A program made the translations under genes and the position numbers. Below the pieces are notes generated by a model that saw only the letters and a program-made list of their open reading frames with translations, ran no database searches and was not told the DNA's origin. Positions 9,329 to 17,795 of a DNA stretch of 64,000 nucleotides are shown one piece after another. Every line of letters starts with the position of its first letter. Within the stretch, counting starts at the first letter, position 1. This DNA is from Marinirhabdus sp963793275. Its GTDB lineage: Bacteria; Bacteroidota; Bacteroidia; Flavobacteriales; Flavobacteriaceae. The stretch covers positions 434,001-498,000 of the forward strand of contig CAWBZL010000003.1 of NCBI GenBank assembly GCA_963793275.1, given 5' to 3'.

Positions 9329-11389
9329 ATGAAGTTTTTCCCCTATTTCGTTTTTCTACTTTCTACATTCGTTTATTCCCAACAGACCGATGTGGTGGAT
9401 TTTACTAAAATTTCAGCAACCTTAAAGCCTCTTGCAGCTTCAGAAACGATAAAAGGAAATGTTGAGGTACAGTTTACAATTAAAAAGAAAACAGACAGCG
9501 TTTTTTTGGATGCGGTGGATATGAAACTTTTTTCTCCAAATTTTAAAGATGGAAACATATCGGTAGCAAATAATAAAATTTGGTTTACAGGAACTTTCGA
9601 AAAAGGCACATCGTATAAAGCACTTTTTTTTTATGAAGCCTCACCCAAACAAACCCTTTACTTTACGGGAGACCAGATCTGGACGCAGGGGCAAGGGAAG
9701 TATACCTCGCATTGGCTTCCCAGTATTGATGATATGAATGACAAGATTGAGTTCGACTTAGCATTCTATAGAATATATAATAAAACTTTACTTACAAATG
9801 GAAAGCTTAAAGAAGTCCAAACGATAAGTAACAACGAAACAATTTTGGCATTCGACATGCAAAAACCAATGTCCAGCTATCTGGTGGCTTTTGCCATGGG
9901 CGATTTTGTGATGAAACAGGAGACTTCTAAAAAAGGCGTCCCAATAGAATTATATCTTTCTGCCAGAGACTCCCTAAATTTTGAACCTACCTATCGCCAC
10001 ACCAAAGAAATTTTCGATTTTCTGGAGGCTGAAATTGACGTGCCGTATCCGTGGCAGAATTATAAACAGGTTCCTGTTCGGGATTTTTTGTATGCAGGGA
10101 TGGAAAACACCAGCTGTACCATTTTTTCTGAAGCTTTTGTGGTAGATAACATTGGCTTTAACGATAGAAATTATGTAAATGTAAATGCTCACGAGCTGGC
10201 ACACCAATGGTTTGGTAATCTGGTAACCGAAACTTCCGGCACTCACCATTGGCTGCAGGAAGGTTTTGCCACCTATTTTGCGCTCCTGGCAGAACGGGAG
10301 ATCTTTGGGGACGATTATTACTATTGGAAACTCTACCAGAGTGCAGAGCAGTTAAAAGCACTTAGCGATGAGGGCAAGGGTCAATCGTTGCTGGATCCTA
10401 AAGCCAGTTCGCTTATTTTCTACGAAAAAGGTGCCTGGGCATTGCATATTTTAAAAGAACGAATAGGCGAGGAGGCTTTTAAAAATGCTGTGTCTTCGTA
10501 TTTAAAAAAATATAAGTATAAGAATGTAGCTACCGAAGATTTTGTAAATGCTGTAAAATCGGTAACAGGAACCGATATTTCGGCGTGGGAGAAAGACTGG
10601 TTGCAACAAACTGCTTTTAAGGGCGAGGAGGCTTTTAACTCGTTACTAAAATCACCATTTATAAATAAATATTTTGAGGTGGCCAGATTGGCGACTGTTC
10701 CGCTGGCAGATAAGAAAATCCAACTTACTACAGCGCTTACATTTCCAGACGATTATATTGGGCAGGAGGCTGTTTCACAACTGGTTGGAGCACCTTTGGA
10801 GCAAACCATTCCGTTTTATAGAAAGGCGTTTGAGAGTAATAATTTGTATGTGAGACAAGCCATTGCATTATCGGTTACCGAAGTACCCATTGTTTTAAAG
10901 CAAGAATTTGAAAGTTTACTAAATGACGAGAGCTACGTAACACAAGAGGCTGCGTTGTATTTGTTGTGGACTAATTTTACAAAAGATCGGGAAAACTATT
11001 TAGAAAAAATGAAAACGGTGATCGGTTTTCAGGACAAAAATATCCGTCAGTTATGGTTGGCGTTGGCCATTATAACCCCAGACTACATGGTTTCTGAAAA
11101 GGAAAATTTCAGAAATGAATTGTGTGGGTATACTTCGGGAACGTATAGTTTTCAGATACGCCAGAAAGCTTTTGAATTTTGTAGCCAGTTAGGATTGTAT
11201 AATGAAATTGTTATAAATAATCTTGTAAAGGCTTCGGTACATCACAATTGGCGTTTCAGAAATGCTGCCAGAAAGCTACTAGACGAAGTTTTAAAAGATC
11301 CTGAAATGAAAGAAGGGTTAAAAAACCGAATGCAATCCTTTTCAGAAAAGGAAGTAGCATATCTTGGTCGTATTTTTACCACTGAGTGA
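9329..11389 (+). CDS. M1 family metallopeptidase (aminopeptidase N-like)
   Basis: A 686-residue exported zinc aminopeptidase with a signal peptide (first ~17 residues, ending VYSQ). The exopeptidase motif GMENT (the GAMEN equivalent) precedes the zinc site H288-E289-L-A-H292 and third ligand E311 (LQEGFATYF). The C-terminal half (~430-686) is helical/HEAT-like. The family removes N-terminal residues from peptides. Here it is probably periplasmic or surface-associated and used in nutrition or turnover. It ends 40 bp before the patatin start, suggesting cotranscription. Confidence 0.93.
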   Translation: MKFFPYFVFLLSTFVYSQQTDVVDFTKISATLKPLAASETIKGNVEVQFTIKKKTDSVFLDAVDMKLFSPNFKDGNISVANNKIWFTGTFEKGTSYKALFFYEASPKQTLYFTGDQIWTQGQGKYTSHWLPSIDDMNDKIEFDLAFYRIYNKTLLTNGKLKEVQTISNNETILAFDMQKPMSSYLVAFAMGDFVMKQETSKKGVPIELYLSARDSLNFEPTYRHTKEIFDFLEAEIDVPYPWQNYKQVPVRDFLYAGMENTSCTIFSEAFVVDNIGFNDRNYVNVNAHELAHQWFGNLVTETSGTHHWLQEGFATYFALLAEREIFGDDYYYWKLYQSAEQLKALSDEGKGQSLLDPKASSLIFYEKGAWALHILKERIGEEAFKNAVSSYLKKYKYKNVATEDFVNAVKSVTGTDISAWEKDWLQQTAFKGEEAFNSLLKSPFINKYFEVARLATVPLADKKIQLTTALTFPDDYIGQEAVSQLVGAPLEQTIPFYRKAFESNNLYVRQAIALSVTEVPIVLKQEFESLLNDESYVTQEAALYLLWTNFTKDRENYLEKMKTVIGFQDKNIRQLWLALAIITPDYMVSEKENFRNELCGYTSGTYSFQIRQKAFEFCSQLGLYNEIVINNLVKASVHHNWRFRNAARKLLDEVLKDPEMKEGLKNRMQSFSEKEVAYLGRIFTTE

Positions 11390-11409
11390 TGAAACATTTT
11401 TTTTAATTA

Positions 11410-11423
11410 AAAGACCAAAGACC
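11410..11423 (+). repeat. Two tandem 7-bp repeats (AAAGACC) before the patatin start
   Basis: AAAGACC is repeated twice, directly followed by A7 and the start codon at 11430. It occupies the leader where a ribosome binding site would be. Confidence 0.7.
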
Positions 11424-11429
11424 AAAAAA

Positions 11430-12350
11430 ATGAAAGCATTAGTAATATCGGGGGGTGGTAGCAAGGGTGCTTTTGCCGGTGGTGTAGCACAATACCTTTT
11501 GGAAGAACTTCGGCACAACTATGATTTGTTTCTAGGCACCAGCACCGGGAGTTTGTTGATTTCACATCTGGCGCTGGGCCACGTTGAAAAGATTAAAGAG
11601 GTGTATACTTCGGTAGATCAAAAAAGCATTTTTAGTAGTTGTCCTTTCGTGGTAAAGAAAACCAAGTACGGCGGAAAAGAGATTGCCATAAATCATTTTA
11701 GTGTACTAAAAAATTTTATGCGTGGCAGTAAAACCTTCGGCGAAAGCCAGAATTTACGAAACCTCATTGAAAAAACGCTAACCGAAGCGGCGTTTACTAA
11801 ACTAAAAAATGGGCCAAAAGATATAGTTGTTACCGTGTCTAATCTTTCGTTAAACCAGGTTGAATATAAATCTATAAACGATTTTGAGTACCACGATTTC
11901 CTGGATTGGATCTGGATTTCGTGCAATTACATTCCCTTTATGAGTCTGGTTACCAAAGAAGGATGTGACTATGCAGACGGAGGTTTTGGTAGTATGGTGC
12001 CCATTGAAGAAGCTATAAACAGAGGAGCTACCGAGGTTGATGTAATTATTTTAGAAACCGACGTGACCTATTATAACAGATTGCCGGTAAAAAATGTATT
12101 TTCATTGTTAACCTCTGTCCATAGCTATATGCTGGATAGAGTAGAAAAGCAGAACATTAGAATAGGCAAATTTGTAGCGGCCAATAATGACGCTATTATC
12201 AACCTGTATTACACGCCTACGGTACTTACTACTAATTCTCTGGTATTTAATAAAGCCGCTATGTCACTTTGGTGGGAGCAGGGTTTTAGTTATGCAAAAT
12301 CTAAAAATAAAGAATTGAACGAGACCAAAGTCGAGGAAGCTTCTGAATAG
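11430..12350 (+). CDS. Patatin-like phospholipase
   Basis: A 306-residue patatin-domain lipid acyl hydrolase. The oxyanion loop is SGGGSKGAFAGG, the nucleophile elbow GTSTGS (GxSxG) and the catalytic Asp sits in ADGGF (DGG). No signal peptide is visible, so it is probably cytosolic or peripheral to the inner membrane. A frame is open 22 codons further upstream and overlaps the peptidase gene, but MKALVISGGGSKG is the normal N-terminus of the family. Two hairpin terminators follow. Confidence 0.92.
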   Translation: MKALVISGGGSKGAFAGGVAQYLLEELRHNYDLFLGTSTGSLLISHLALGHVEKIKEVYTSVDQKSIFSSCPFVVKKTKYGGKEIAINHFSVLKNFMRGSKTFGESQNLRNLIEKTLTEAAFTKLKNGPKDIVVTVSNLSLNQVEYKSINDFEYHDFLDWIWISCNYIPFMSLVTKEGCDYADGGFGSMVPIEEAINRGATEVDVIILETDVTYYNRLPVKNVFSLLTSVHSYMLDRVEKQNIRIGKFVAANNDAIINLYYTPTVLTTNSLVFNKAAMSLWWEQGFSYAKSKNKELNETKVEEASE

Positions 12351-12426
12351 GATTGTTATTATAGATTAAGGTATTTTCCAATGTAACTTTTAATCTCAGA
12401 AGCTAAAAATTACTGCTTTGATGCGT

Positions 12427-12446
12427 AGGGGAAAAACCCTTTTTTA
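12427..12446 (+). terminator. Rho-independent terminator 1 after the patatin gene
   Basis: Stem AGGG/CCCT with an A-rich loop followed by a run of T. A longer alternative pairing AACCCT/AGGGTT also exists. Confidence 0.5.
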
Positions 12447-12485
12447 TTAGGGTTATTTACTCCAAATTCTTTCAATAAAAAAAGT

Positions 12486-12510
12486 AAACACCTGTAAATC
12501 AAGGTGTTTT
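12486..12510 (+). terminator. Rho-independent terminator 2 after the patatin gene
   Basis: Perfect 8-bp stem AAACACCT/AGGTGTTT, 8-nt loop, followed by TTATTT. Confidence 0.65.
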
Positions 12511-12586
12511 ATTTGTGTCGCTGTGTTCTACTGGCTTTTTGTATGCATATTTACTGTAACTTTATGGAAACTAATACAGTAAACTT

Positions 12587-13327
12587 ATGAGAAATTATGT
12601 AAAGATTATAGTGCGTAGTAGCTGGCTAATCGCATTGGTTACCATTTTGATAGCCTGTGAAGATCACGAAAATAACTCACCACCCACCACGCAACCGCCC
12701 GGACAAATTGTGTCTGTATCGCAAGCAAAGCAAATGTTCGATTCCTATACGAATAGACGTGTACCTATTATTAAAAGGTATGAGGAAACTATAGACTCTA
12801 CACAAGCATTTTATCCCACTCGTTTTGGAGAGTATGATTATGAGACCATTAAAAACTACATTGCTTTTATAGATGCTGAAGCTGCCTTAGCCAACGTGGA
12901 GATTGGAGGACTTCGATTTTATCTAACCAACTATCCGGCAACCTCTGCTTTTACTGATGGATCAATCGTGAAGTATCCACGTCAAAACTCGTTTGTTCTG
13001 GTTCCTACTACCGAAGTAGATGGCGAGCAACAAGGTTTTATTACCCGTACCACAGCCAACGGAGGAAGAACGGTGGTGCTCATTAAAGATTGGTTGCTGG
13101 AACAAAATAACCCTGAAGGACAACAAAACCAGAAAAGTGATACGCCTAAGCAGGTAGGATTTTTACAAAATAACCGGCATAAAGGAAGTATGAAACCCCG
13201 GTTGCTTTTTATTAATCCTATAAATGGTATTGCTATGCCGGTGGCAGATGGTGAGGATATTAGCTTAATTTTAAATGAGTCTAACCTTAGACCTCCACCG
13301 CCGGATCAAGATACCGATTTTGACTAA
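12587..13327 (+). CDS. Hypothetical lipoprotein
   Basis: A 246-residue protein with a lipoprotein signal (hydrophobic ~residues 13-23 then LIAC, acylated Cys at about 24). A Pro-rich linker (SPPTTQPPG) and an acidic, Pro-rich tail follow. No known domain was recognised. The middle region (YDYETIKNYIAFIDAEA, GLRFYLTNYP) is conserved-looking and folded. It is 18 bp upstream of a multi-TM protein and then a kinase/regulator pair. This suggests that the four genes form one unit in which this lipoprotein could be a periplasmic or outer-membrane component of sensing; that is inference from position only. Confidence 0.75.
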   Translation: MRNYVKIIVRSSWLIALVTILIACEDHENNSPPTTQPPGQIVSVSQAKQMFDSYTNRRVPIIKRYEETIDSTQAFYPTRFGEYDYETIKNYIAFIDAEAALANVEIGGLRFYLTNYPATSAFTDGSIVKYPRQNSFVLVPTTEVDGEQQGFITRTTANGGRTVVLIKDWLLEQNNPEGQQNQKSDTPKQVGFLQNNRHKGSMKPRLLFINPINGIAMPVADGEDISLILNESNLRPPPPDQDTDFD

Positions 13328-13345
13328 ATAAGTATATAAAGTATA

Positions 13346-13996
13346 TTGGACACACACTTATTAGATACCACTTTAGGATATACGGTCACTGTACTAGAAG
13401 GGTTGGCTGCGCTTTTTGCATTTATATTTTATAAAAAGTACAGTCATACGTATCTGCGCTTTTTTCCGTGGTTACTTTTGTATGTTTTTTTAAACGAAAT
13501 ATTCGCAGGGTATTTCTATGAGGTTGTTGGAAATAATGCACGTTTTTATAATGTGTATAATATTATATTTTTTCTGTACTTCTATTTTGTTTTTTACACA
13601 AACGAACATAGAAAAGCATATAAAAGATTGATACTTCTTGCTGCAAGTTGTTTTGTGATTGTCTGTATCATAAATTCTTTTACGCAATCATTTGTTAGTG
13701 AGCCTCAGTTGATAGCATATCTTTTTGGAGCTTGTGTATTATTATTTTGTATCATACTCTATTTTATAGAGATATTATATACACCACAAATTTTGCATAT
13801 TCGTAAGGATTTGCTCTTTTGGGTAAGTATTGGGTTGTTACTTTTTTATGTTGGGTATATTCCTATTAAAGTAGCCAGGGAATTTTTTGAACATAAAGGC
13901 AAAGACTACATTACACTAGGAATTGTACATCGAATTTTGGTTATGATCATGAATACGTGCTTTATAATAGGATTTTTATGGACCAGGAAGAAATAG
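13346..13996 (+). CDS. Multi-spanning membrane protein next to a histidine kinase
   Basis: A 216-residue integral membrane protein with about seven hydrophobic segments (roughly 14-30, 38-56, 68-84, 95-112, 122-146, 156-175, 190-211). No enzymatic motif was recognised. The first usable codon is TTG at 13346, 18 bp after the previous stop. The 3' end overlaps the start of the following kinase gene by 19 bp, a sign of translational coupling. Because the kinase has hardly any sensor region, this protein may supply the input domain. That is inference. Confidence 0.75.
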   Translation: MDTHLLDTTLGYTVTVLEGLAALFAFIFYKKYSHTYLRFFPWLLLYVFLNEIFAGYFYEVVGNNARFYNVYNIIFFLYFYFVFYTNEHRKAYKRLILLAASCFVIVCIINSFTQSFVSEPQLIAYLFGACVLLFCIILYFIEILYTPQILHIRKDLLFWVSIGLLLFYVGYIPIKVAREFFEHKGKDYITLGIVHRILVMIMNTCFIIGFLWTRKK

Positions 13997-14724
13997 CGGC
14001 ACTCATATCGGTTTTTATAGTATTGGTTCTTGTGGCCATTATTATTACGTTGATTACTGTTTTTGTACGTCGAAAAAACAAATTTTTACTGGAACAACAA
14101 GTAGCGCGAGAGGCTTATGAAAAGGAACTTTCAGAAATACAAATAGAGATCCGGGAAGAAACCCTGCGCAATATAAGCTGGGAGCTTCACGATAATATTG
14201 GGCAGCTAATGACCCTGGCAAAAATACAGGTGCAACTGGCAAAAGAAAAACCAGATACTATAGATGAGGCTTCAGAAACTATTGGAAACGCCATTAGCGA
14301 GTTACGAATGCTATCCAAACTTATTAATCCCGAAGCAATTAAAAAACTTAGTCTTCGGGAAGCAGTGCGGCTGGAGATAGAACGTTTTAATAGAATGGAT
14401 TTTATAAAAGCCAAGTATGCTGTTGTAGGGATGCCATTTTCAATAGGACCGGACAAAGAAATTATTGTGTTTAGAATTTTACAGGAATTCTTTTCTAACA
14501 CAATCAAACATTCTAAAGCAACTAAACTGGATGTCACCTTAATTTACACCGAAAACGAACTATTAATTAACGCCAAAGACAATGGTGTAGGTTTTAAAGA
14601 CGAAATAAATTATTCTGGTATAGGAATTAAAAACATGACCAACAGAGCGAAAGTAATTGGAGCAGACTTTAAAGTTTCTTCCACCCCCAATGAAGGGACT
14701 ATGTTACGGTTATTATGCTGTTGA
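13978..14724 (+). CDS. NarL/DegS-type sensor histidine kinase
   Basis: A 248-residue kinase with one N-terminal membrane segment (~8-30), a short coiled coil, the HisKA_3 phospho-acceptor box (SWELHDNIGQLM) and an HATPase_c domain (FFSNTIKHSKA, DNGVGF, GIGIKNM). It lacks a periplasmic or PAS sensor domain. The ATG at 13978 (MDQEEIA) overlaps the preceding membrane gene. An in-frame ATG 21 bp upstream is possible but gives a poorer N-terminus. Its partner is the LuxR-type regulator that begins 86 bp downstream. The protein ends LRLLCC, slightly shorter than usual for the family. Confidence 0.9.
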   Translation: MDQEEIAALISVFIVLVLVAIIITLITVFVRRKNKFLLEQQVAREAYEKELSEIQIEIREETLRNISWELHDNIGQLMTLAKIQVQLAKEKPDTIDEASETIGNAISELRMLSKLINPEAIKKLSLREAVRLEIERFNRMDFIKAKYAVVGMPFSIGPDKEIIVFRILQEFFSNTIKHSKATKLDVTLIYTENELLINAKDNGVGFKDEINYSGIGIKNMTNRAKVIGADFKVSSTPNEGTMLRLLCC

Positions 14725-14810
14725 AATTTTAAAGTTTAACAATCTTAAAGCTTTTATTATCAGTTATTTATTTAAATTTAATTTGAAACAACCTAACGAA
14801 AAATAATAGT

Positions 14811-15446
14811 ATGAAGTATTCAATAGTTGTCGTAGATGACCACACGTTATTGCTACAGGCCATTGGAGGGTTAGTTGAAGACTTTGAAGATTTTGAAGTG
14901 TCTTATCTGTGCAAAAACGGACAGGAACTTTTGGAGAAATTAAAAATCCCTGCTAACGTTCCGGACATTGTGCTTATGGATATAAATATGCCTGTATTAA
15001 ACGGTATAGAAACTACCGAAATTTTATCTAAAGAATATCCAAAAATTAAGGTATTGGCACTTTCAGTAGAAGAAAACGAGGACACCATTTTAAAAATGCT
15101 TCGGGCAGGGGCAAAAGGCTATCTTATGAAAGATACAAAAAGCTCCACACTAAAGGAGGCCTTGTTACAAGTTATAGAAAAAGGATATTTTCATACTAAT
15201 ACTGTAAGTAAACTCCTTGTGAATTCTTTGAATAGGGATAACGACGATATTTGCTTAAAAGATCGCGAGAAAGAATTTTTACAACACGCGTGTACCGAAA
15301 TGACCTATAAGGAAATAGCAGATAAAATGTTTTTAAGTCCCAAAACAGTAGAAGGGTATCGCGATTCTATATACGATAAACTGAACATAAAAAACCGAAT
15401 AGGCCTTGTGCTATTTGCAATAAGAAATGGGTTGTTTAAACCTTAG
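14811..15446 (+). CDS. LuxR/NarL-family response regulator
   Basis: A 211-residue regulator. The receiver domain (1-~120) has acidic residues VVDDH and the phospho-acceptor Asp in DIVLMDINMP. The C-terminal LuxR-type helix-turn-helix has TYKEIADKMFLSPKTVEGYRD. It should bind DNA on phosphorylation by the neighbouring HisKA_3 kinase, the usual pairing. Its 3' end overlaps the end of the convergent gene at 15443 by 4 bp. Confidence 0.94.
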   Translation: MKYSIVVVDDHTLLLQAIGGLVEDFEDFEVSYLCKNGQELLEKLKIPANVPDIVLMDINMPVLNGIETTEILSKEYPKIKVLALSVEENEDTILKMLRAGAKGYLMKDTKSSTLKEALLQVIEKGYFHTNTVSKLLVNSLNRDNDDICLKDREKEFLQHACTEMTYKEIADKMFLSPKTVEGYRDSIYDKLNIKNRIGLVLFAIRNGLFKP

Positions 15447-15967
15447 AACAATTCGGCAACTTCTTTTTTAACATAAGCCATAGCTTTTTGAGAAGGTGTA
15501 ACTTCTTCCATAAAATGACGAAGTAAATACTCCCGCAAAGAATCTGCACCGTTTTCCTTTTCGTGCATAGCAGCTTGTCTAATTACGTGTATGGTGGCAT
15601 TTTTTGCAGCGCTAATGAGGTTCCAGCACTCTGGTGAAACATATATTTGCTGAGTCACGTTATGCTCAAACTCTTTCTCTATGCTGTCTATGAGTAATTT
15701 TTCATATTTCTCAATGTCATCGGCAAAAGGTTTCACTCTTATTAACAGGCTATTGGGATCTATACGTTCCAATAACAACGTTAACCTTTCGTACGATTGA
15801 AGTCGGGTTGGTAATATTTTATTCTGCGCTTCTTTTTGTATGAAATAACGGCGGCGCCCTTCTTCATTTTTGGTATGTCCCCTAAAAAAGAAATAGGATA
15901 CAACACCCACAACAATGGCAGGTAGTAAATAGGCAACATATTGAAGTACTTGAGACATTTCTTCCAT
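15443..15967 (-). CDS. Conserved hypothetical membrane-anchored protein
   Basis: A 174-residue protein with one N-terminal membrane segment (~8-28) followed by a basic stretch and a cytoplasmic helical domain (RLQSYERLTLLLERIDP, QQIYVSPECWNLI, AAMHEKENGADSLREYLL). I recognise it as a type frequent in flavobacteria with no assigned function, and no catalytic motif is evident. It lies 49 bp downstream of the GltB-like gene on the same strand and may be cotranscribed with it. Confidence 0.7.
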   Translation of the reverse strand: MEEMSQVLQYVAYLLPAIVVGVVSYFFFRGHTKNEEGRRRYFIQKEAQNKILPTRLQSYERLTLLLERIDPNSLLIRVKPFADDIEKYEKLLIDSIEKEFEHNVTQQIYVSPECWNLISAAKNATIHVIRQAAMHEKENGADSLREYLLRHFMEEVTPSQKAMAYVKKEVAELF

Positions 15968-16016
15968 TATAAAAATTTTTATACAAACATAATTTCTTTA
16001 GAGCGATACAGCAAAT

Positions 16017-17630
16017 TTACCATCTTACTTCTTCTTCTTTCTTCGCTTTTTTTACAGCTTTCTTTTCTTCTTTAACCTTATAATCACCTCCCAAATATTG
16101 GCATTTTTGTAAATCCCGTATCCCTGTAAAGGGAACTTCAATTTTATGGTAGGTGAAAACTTTTGAAAGCTCCTTAATGAGATTTTGATCTCCAACAGTC
16201 AATTCAACATCATCCATAGTAAATTGAGCTGGATGTTCATAGCCAGAGGCATGGGTCATTTCCAGAAACTCTTTCCTGAAATTTTTAAAATAGAAATGTG
16301 CCCTGGTTGCTTTATCATCTATATTAATACCCCTTTGTTTCCATTTGTTTTGTGTAGCAACTCCGCTGGGACAATGATTAGTATGACATACCTGCGCTTG
16401 TATGCACCCTACAGACATCATTGCTTCCCTTGCTACATTTATACAATCTACCCCCATCGCAAATGCCAGAACAGCTCTGGCCGGAAACCCTAATTTCCCG
16501 CTCCCAATAAAAACAGTGCGCTCGCAGAGATGATGTTTCTTAAATATTTTATAGACTTCAGAAAAACCATAGATCCACGGCAATGCCATGTGATCTGCAA
16601 AACTTGGAGGTGCCGCACCCGTACCGCCTTCACCACCATCGATTGTTACAAAGTCCGGACCTTTACCGGTTTCCTCCATAATTCTAGCCAATTTTTCCCA
16701 GTCATCCAACTTTCCAATAGCAGCTTTAATTCCTACTGGTAACCCGGTGTTTTCGGCAATGGCTTCAACAAAAGTAACTAGTTCTTCTACAGTGCTAAAT
16801 GCAGTATGAGAAGGTGGCGATAAAACGTCCTTTCCCACCGGAACATTTCTTATTTCTGAAATTTCCTGGGTTATTTTTGAACCTGGTAAAACACCCCCCT
16901 TTCCTGGTTTTGCCCCTTGCGATAACTTTACTTCAATGGCTCTTACCTGTGGATTTTCCTCCACTAATTTCTTCATTTTTTCCATTGAAAAATTACCATC
17001 GTCATCACGCACTCCAAAATACCCGGTTCCAAAATGAAACACCACATCGGCTCCTGTTTTGTGATATGGTGACAAACCGCCCTCACCCGTATTATGATAA
17101 GCGTGTGCCAATTTGCACCCTCTGTTAAGTGATTCCACAGCCCGGGCAGATAAGGACCCAAAACTCATAGCCGAAACATTAATTACTGAAGCTGGTCTAT
17201 AAGGTCTACGACGTTTACTATGTTCGCCCATAATCTTTGCACAAGCCAAAAAGTATGGATCCTTGGCACTTGGATGATCGGTTTCTACCTTAAATGGCAT
17301 GAGTGCATTTTTAATAAAAATGTAGTTCGCCTCATAAATATCTCTATCTGTACCAAAGCCTTCGTAATTGTTTTCGTTTTTTGCTGAAGCATAAATCCAG
17401 CCTCTTTCTATACGATTAAAAGGTAATTCTTCCCGGTTATTGGCTACAATATATTGCCGCAATTCCGGGCCAATTGTCTCCAGCATGTATCTAAAGTGAC
17501 CAACAATAGGAAAGTTGTGTAATATCACGTGTTTTTTCTGAAGTACATCATACAGGGCTATAATTGCCAGCCCTATTAATACCCAGGCCCACCAGGGAAT
17601 GTTTCCTAAAAATTCTAAAACGTTTTCCAT
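16017..17630 (-). CDS. FMN-binding glutamate synthase-family protein (GltB-like, membrane-anchored)
   Basis: A 537-residue protein related to the FMN/synthase domain of glutamate synthase. An N-terminal membrane helix (~11-27) precedes the TIM-barrel with SAMSFGSLS, GEGGLSPYH, VKLSQGAKPGKGG and TIDGGEGGTGAAP. The cysteine cluster CIQAQVCHTNHCP corresponds to the 3Fe-4S ligands of GltB. It lacks the amidotransferase domain of true GltB, so glutamate synthesis from glutamine is not implied. The family is widespread with unknown substrate. The C-terminus is a Lys/Glu-rich tail. Confidence 0.9.
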   Translation of the reverse strand: MENVLEFLGNIPWWAWVLIGLAIIALYDVLQKKHVILHNFPIVGHFRYMLETIGPELRQYIVANNREELPFNRIERGWIYASAKNENNYEGFGTDRDIYEANYIFIKNALMPFKVETDHPSAKDPYFLACAKIMGEHSKRRRPYRPASVINVSAMSFGSLSARAVESLNRGCKLAHAYHNTGEGGLSPYHKTGADVVFHFGTGYFGVRDDDGNFSMEKMKKLVEENPQVRAIEVKLSQGAKPGKGGVLPGSKITQEISEIRNVPVGKDVLSPPSHTAFSTVEELVTFVEAIAENTGLPVGIKAAIGKLDDWEKLARIMEETGKGPDFVTIDGGEGGTGAAPPSFADHMALPWIYGFSEVYKIFKKHHLCERTVFIGSGKLGFPARAVLAFAMGVDCINVAREAMMSVGCIQAQVCHTNHCPSGVATQNKWKQRGINIDDKATRAHFYFKNFRKEFLEMTHASGYEHPAQFTMDDVELTVGDQNLIKELSKVFTYHKIEVPFTGIRDLQKCQYLGGDYKVKEEKKAVKKAKKEEEVRW

Positions 17631-17795
17631 AAAAAAATAAAAATTCCAATAATTAAATTCCAGATCCCAGACTGTTGTCTCGACTTTACCAGAAAAATAC
17701 CAAAAAGTTAAACAAAATGATGAAGTTAATGTTCCGGAATGATTTCGTTTTACCTACAACGCAAGCCTTTAAACATTGTATCGAAGCGCCAAAAC

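Noticed and set aside
13346..13348. The TTG start as a sign of a wrong gene model
   Set aside because: The frame has strong membrane-protein character from its first residues and no better start within ~60 codons; TTG starts also occur at uvrD and the pabB-like gene here.
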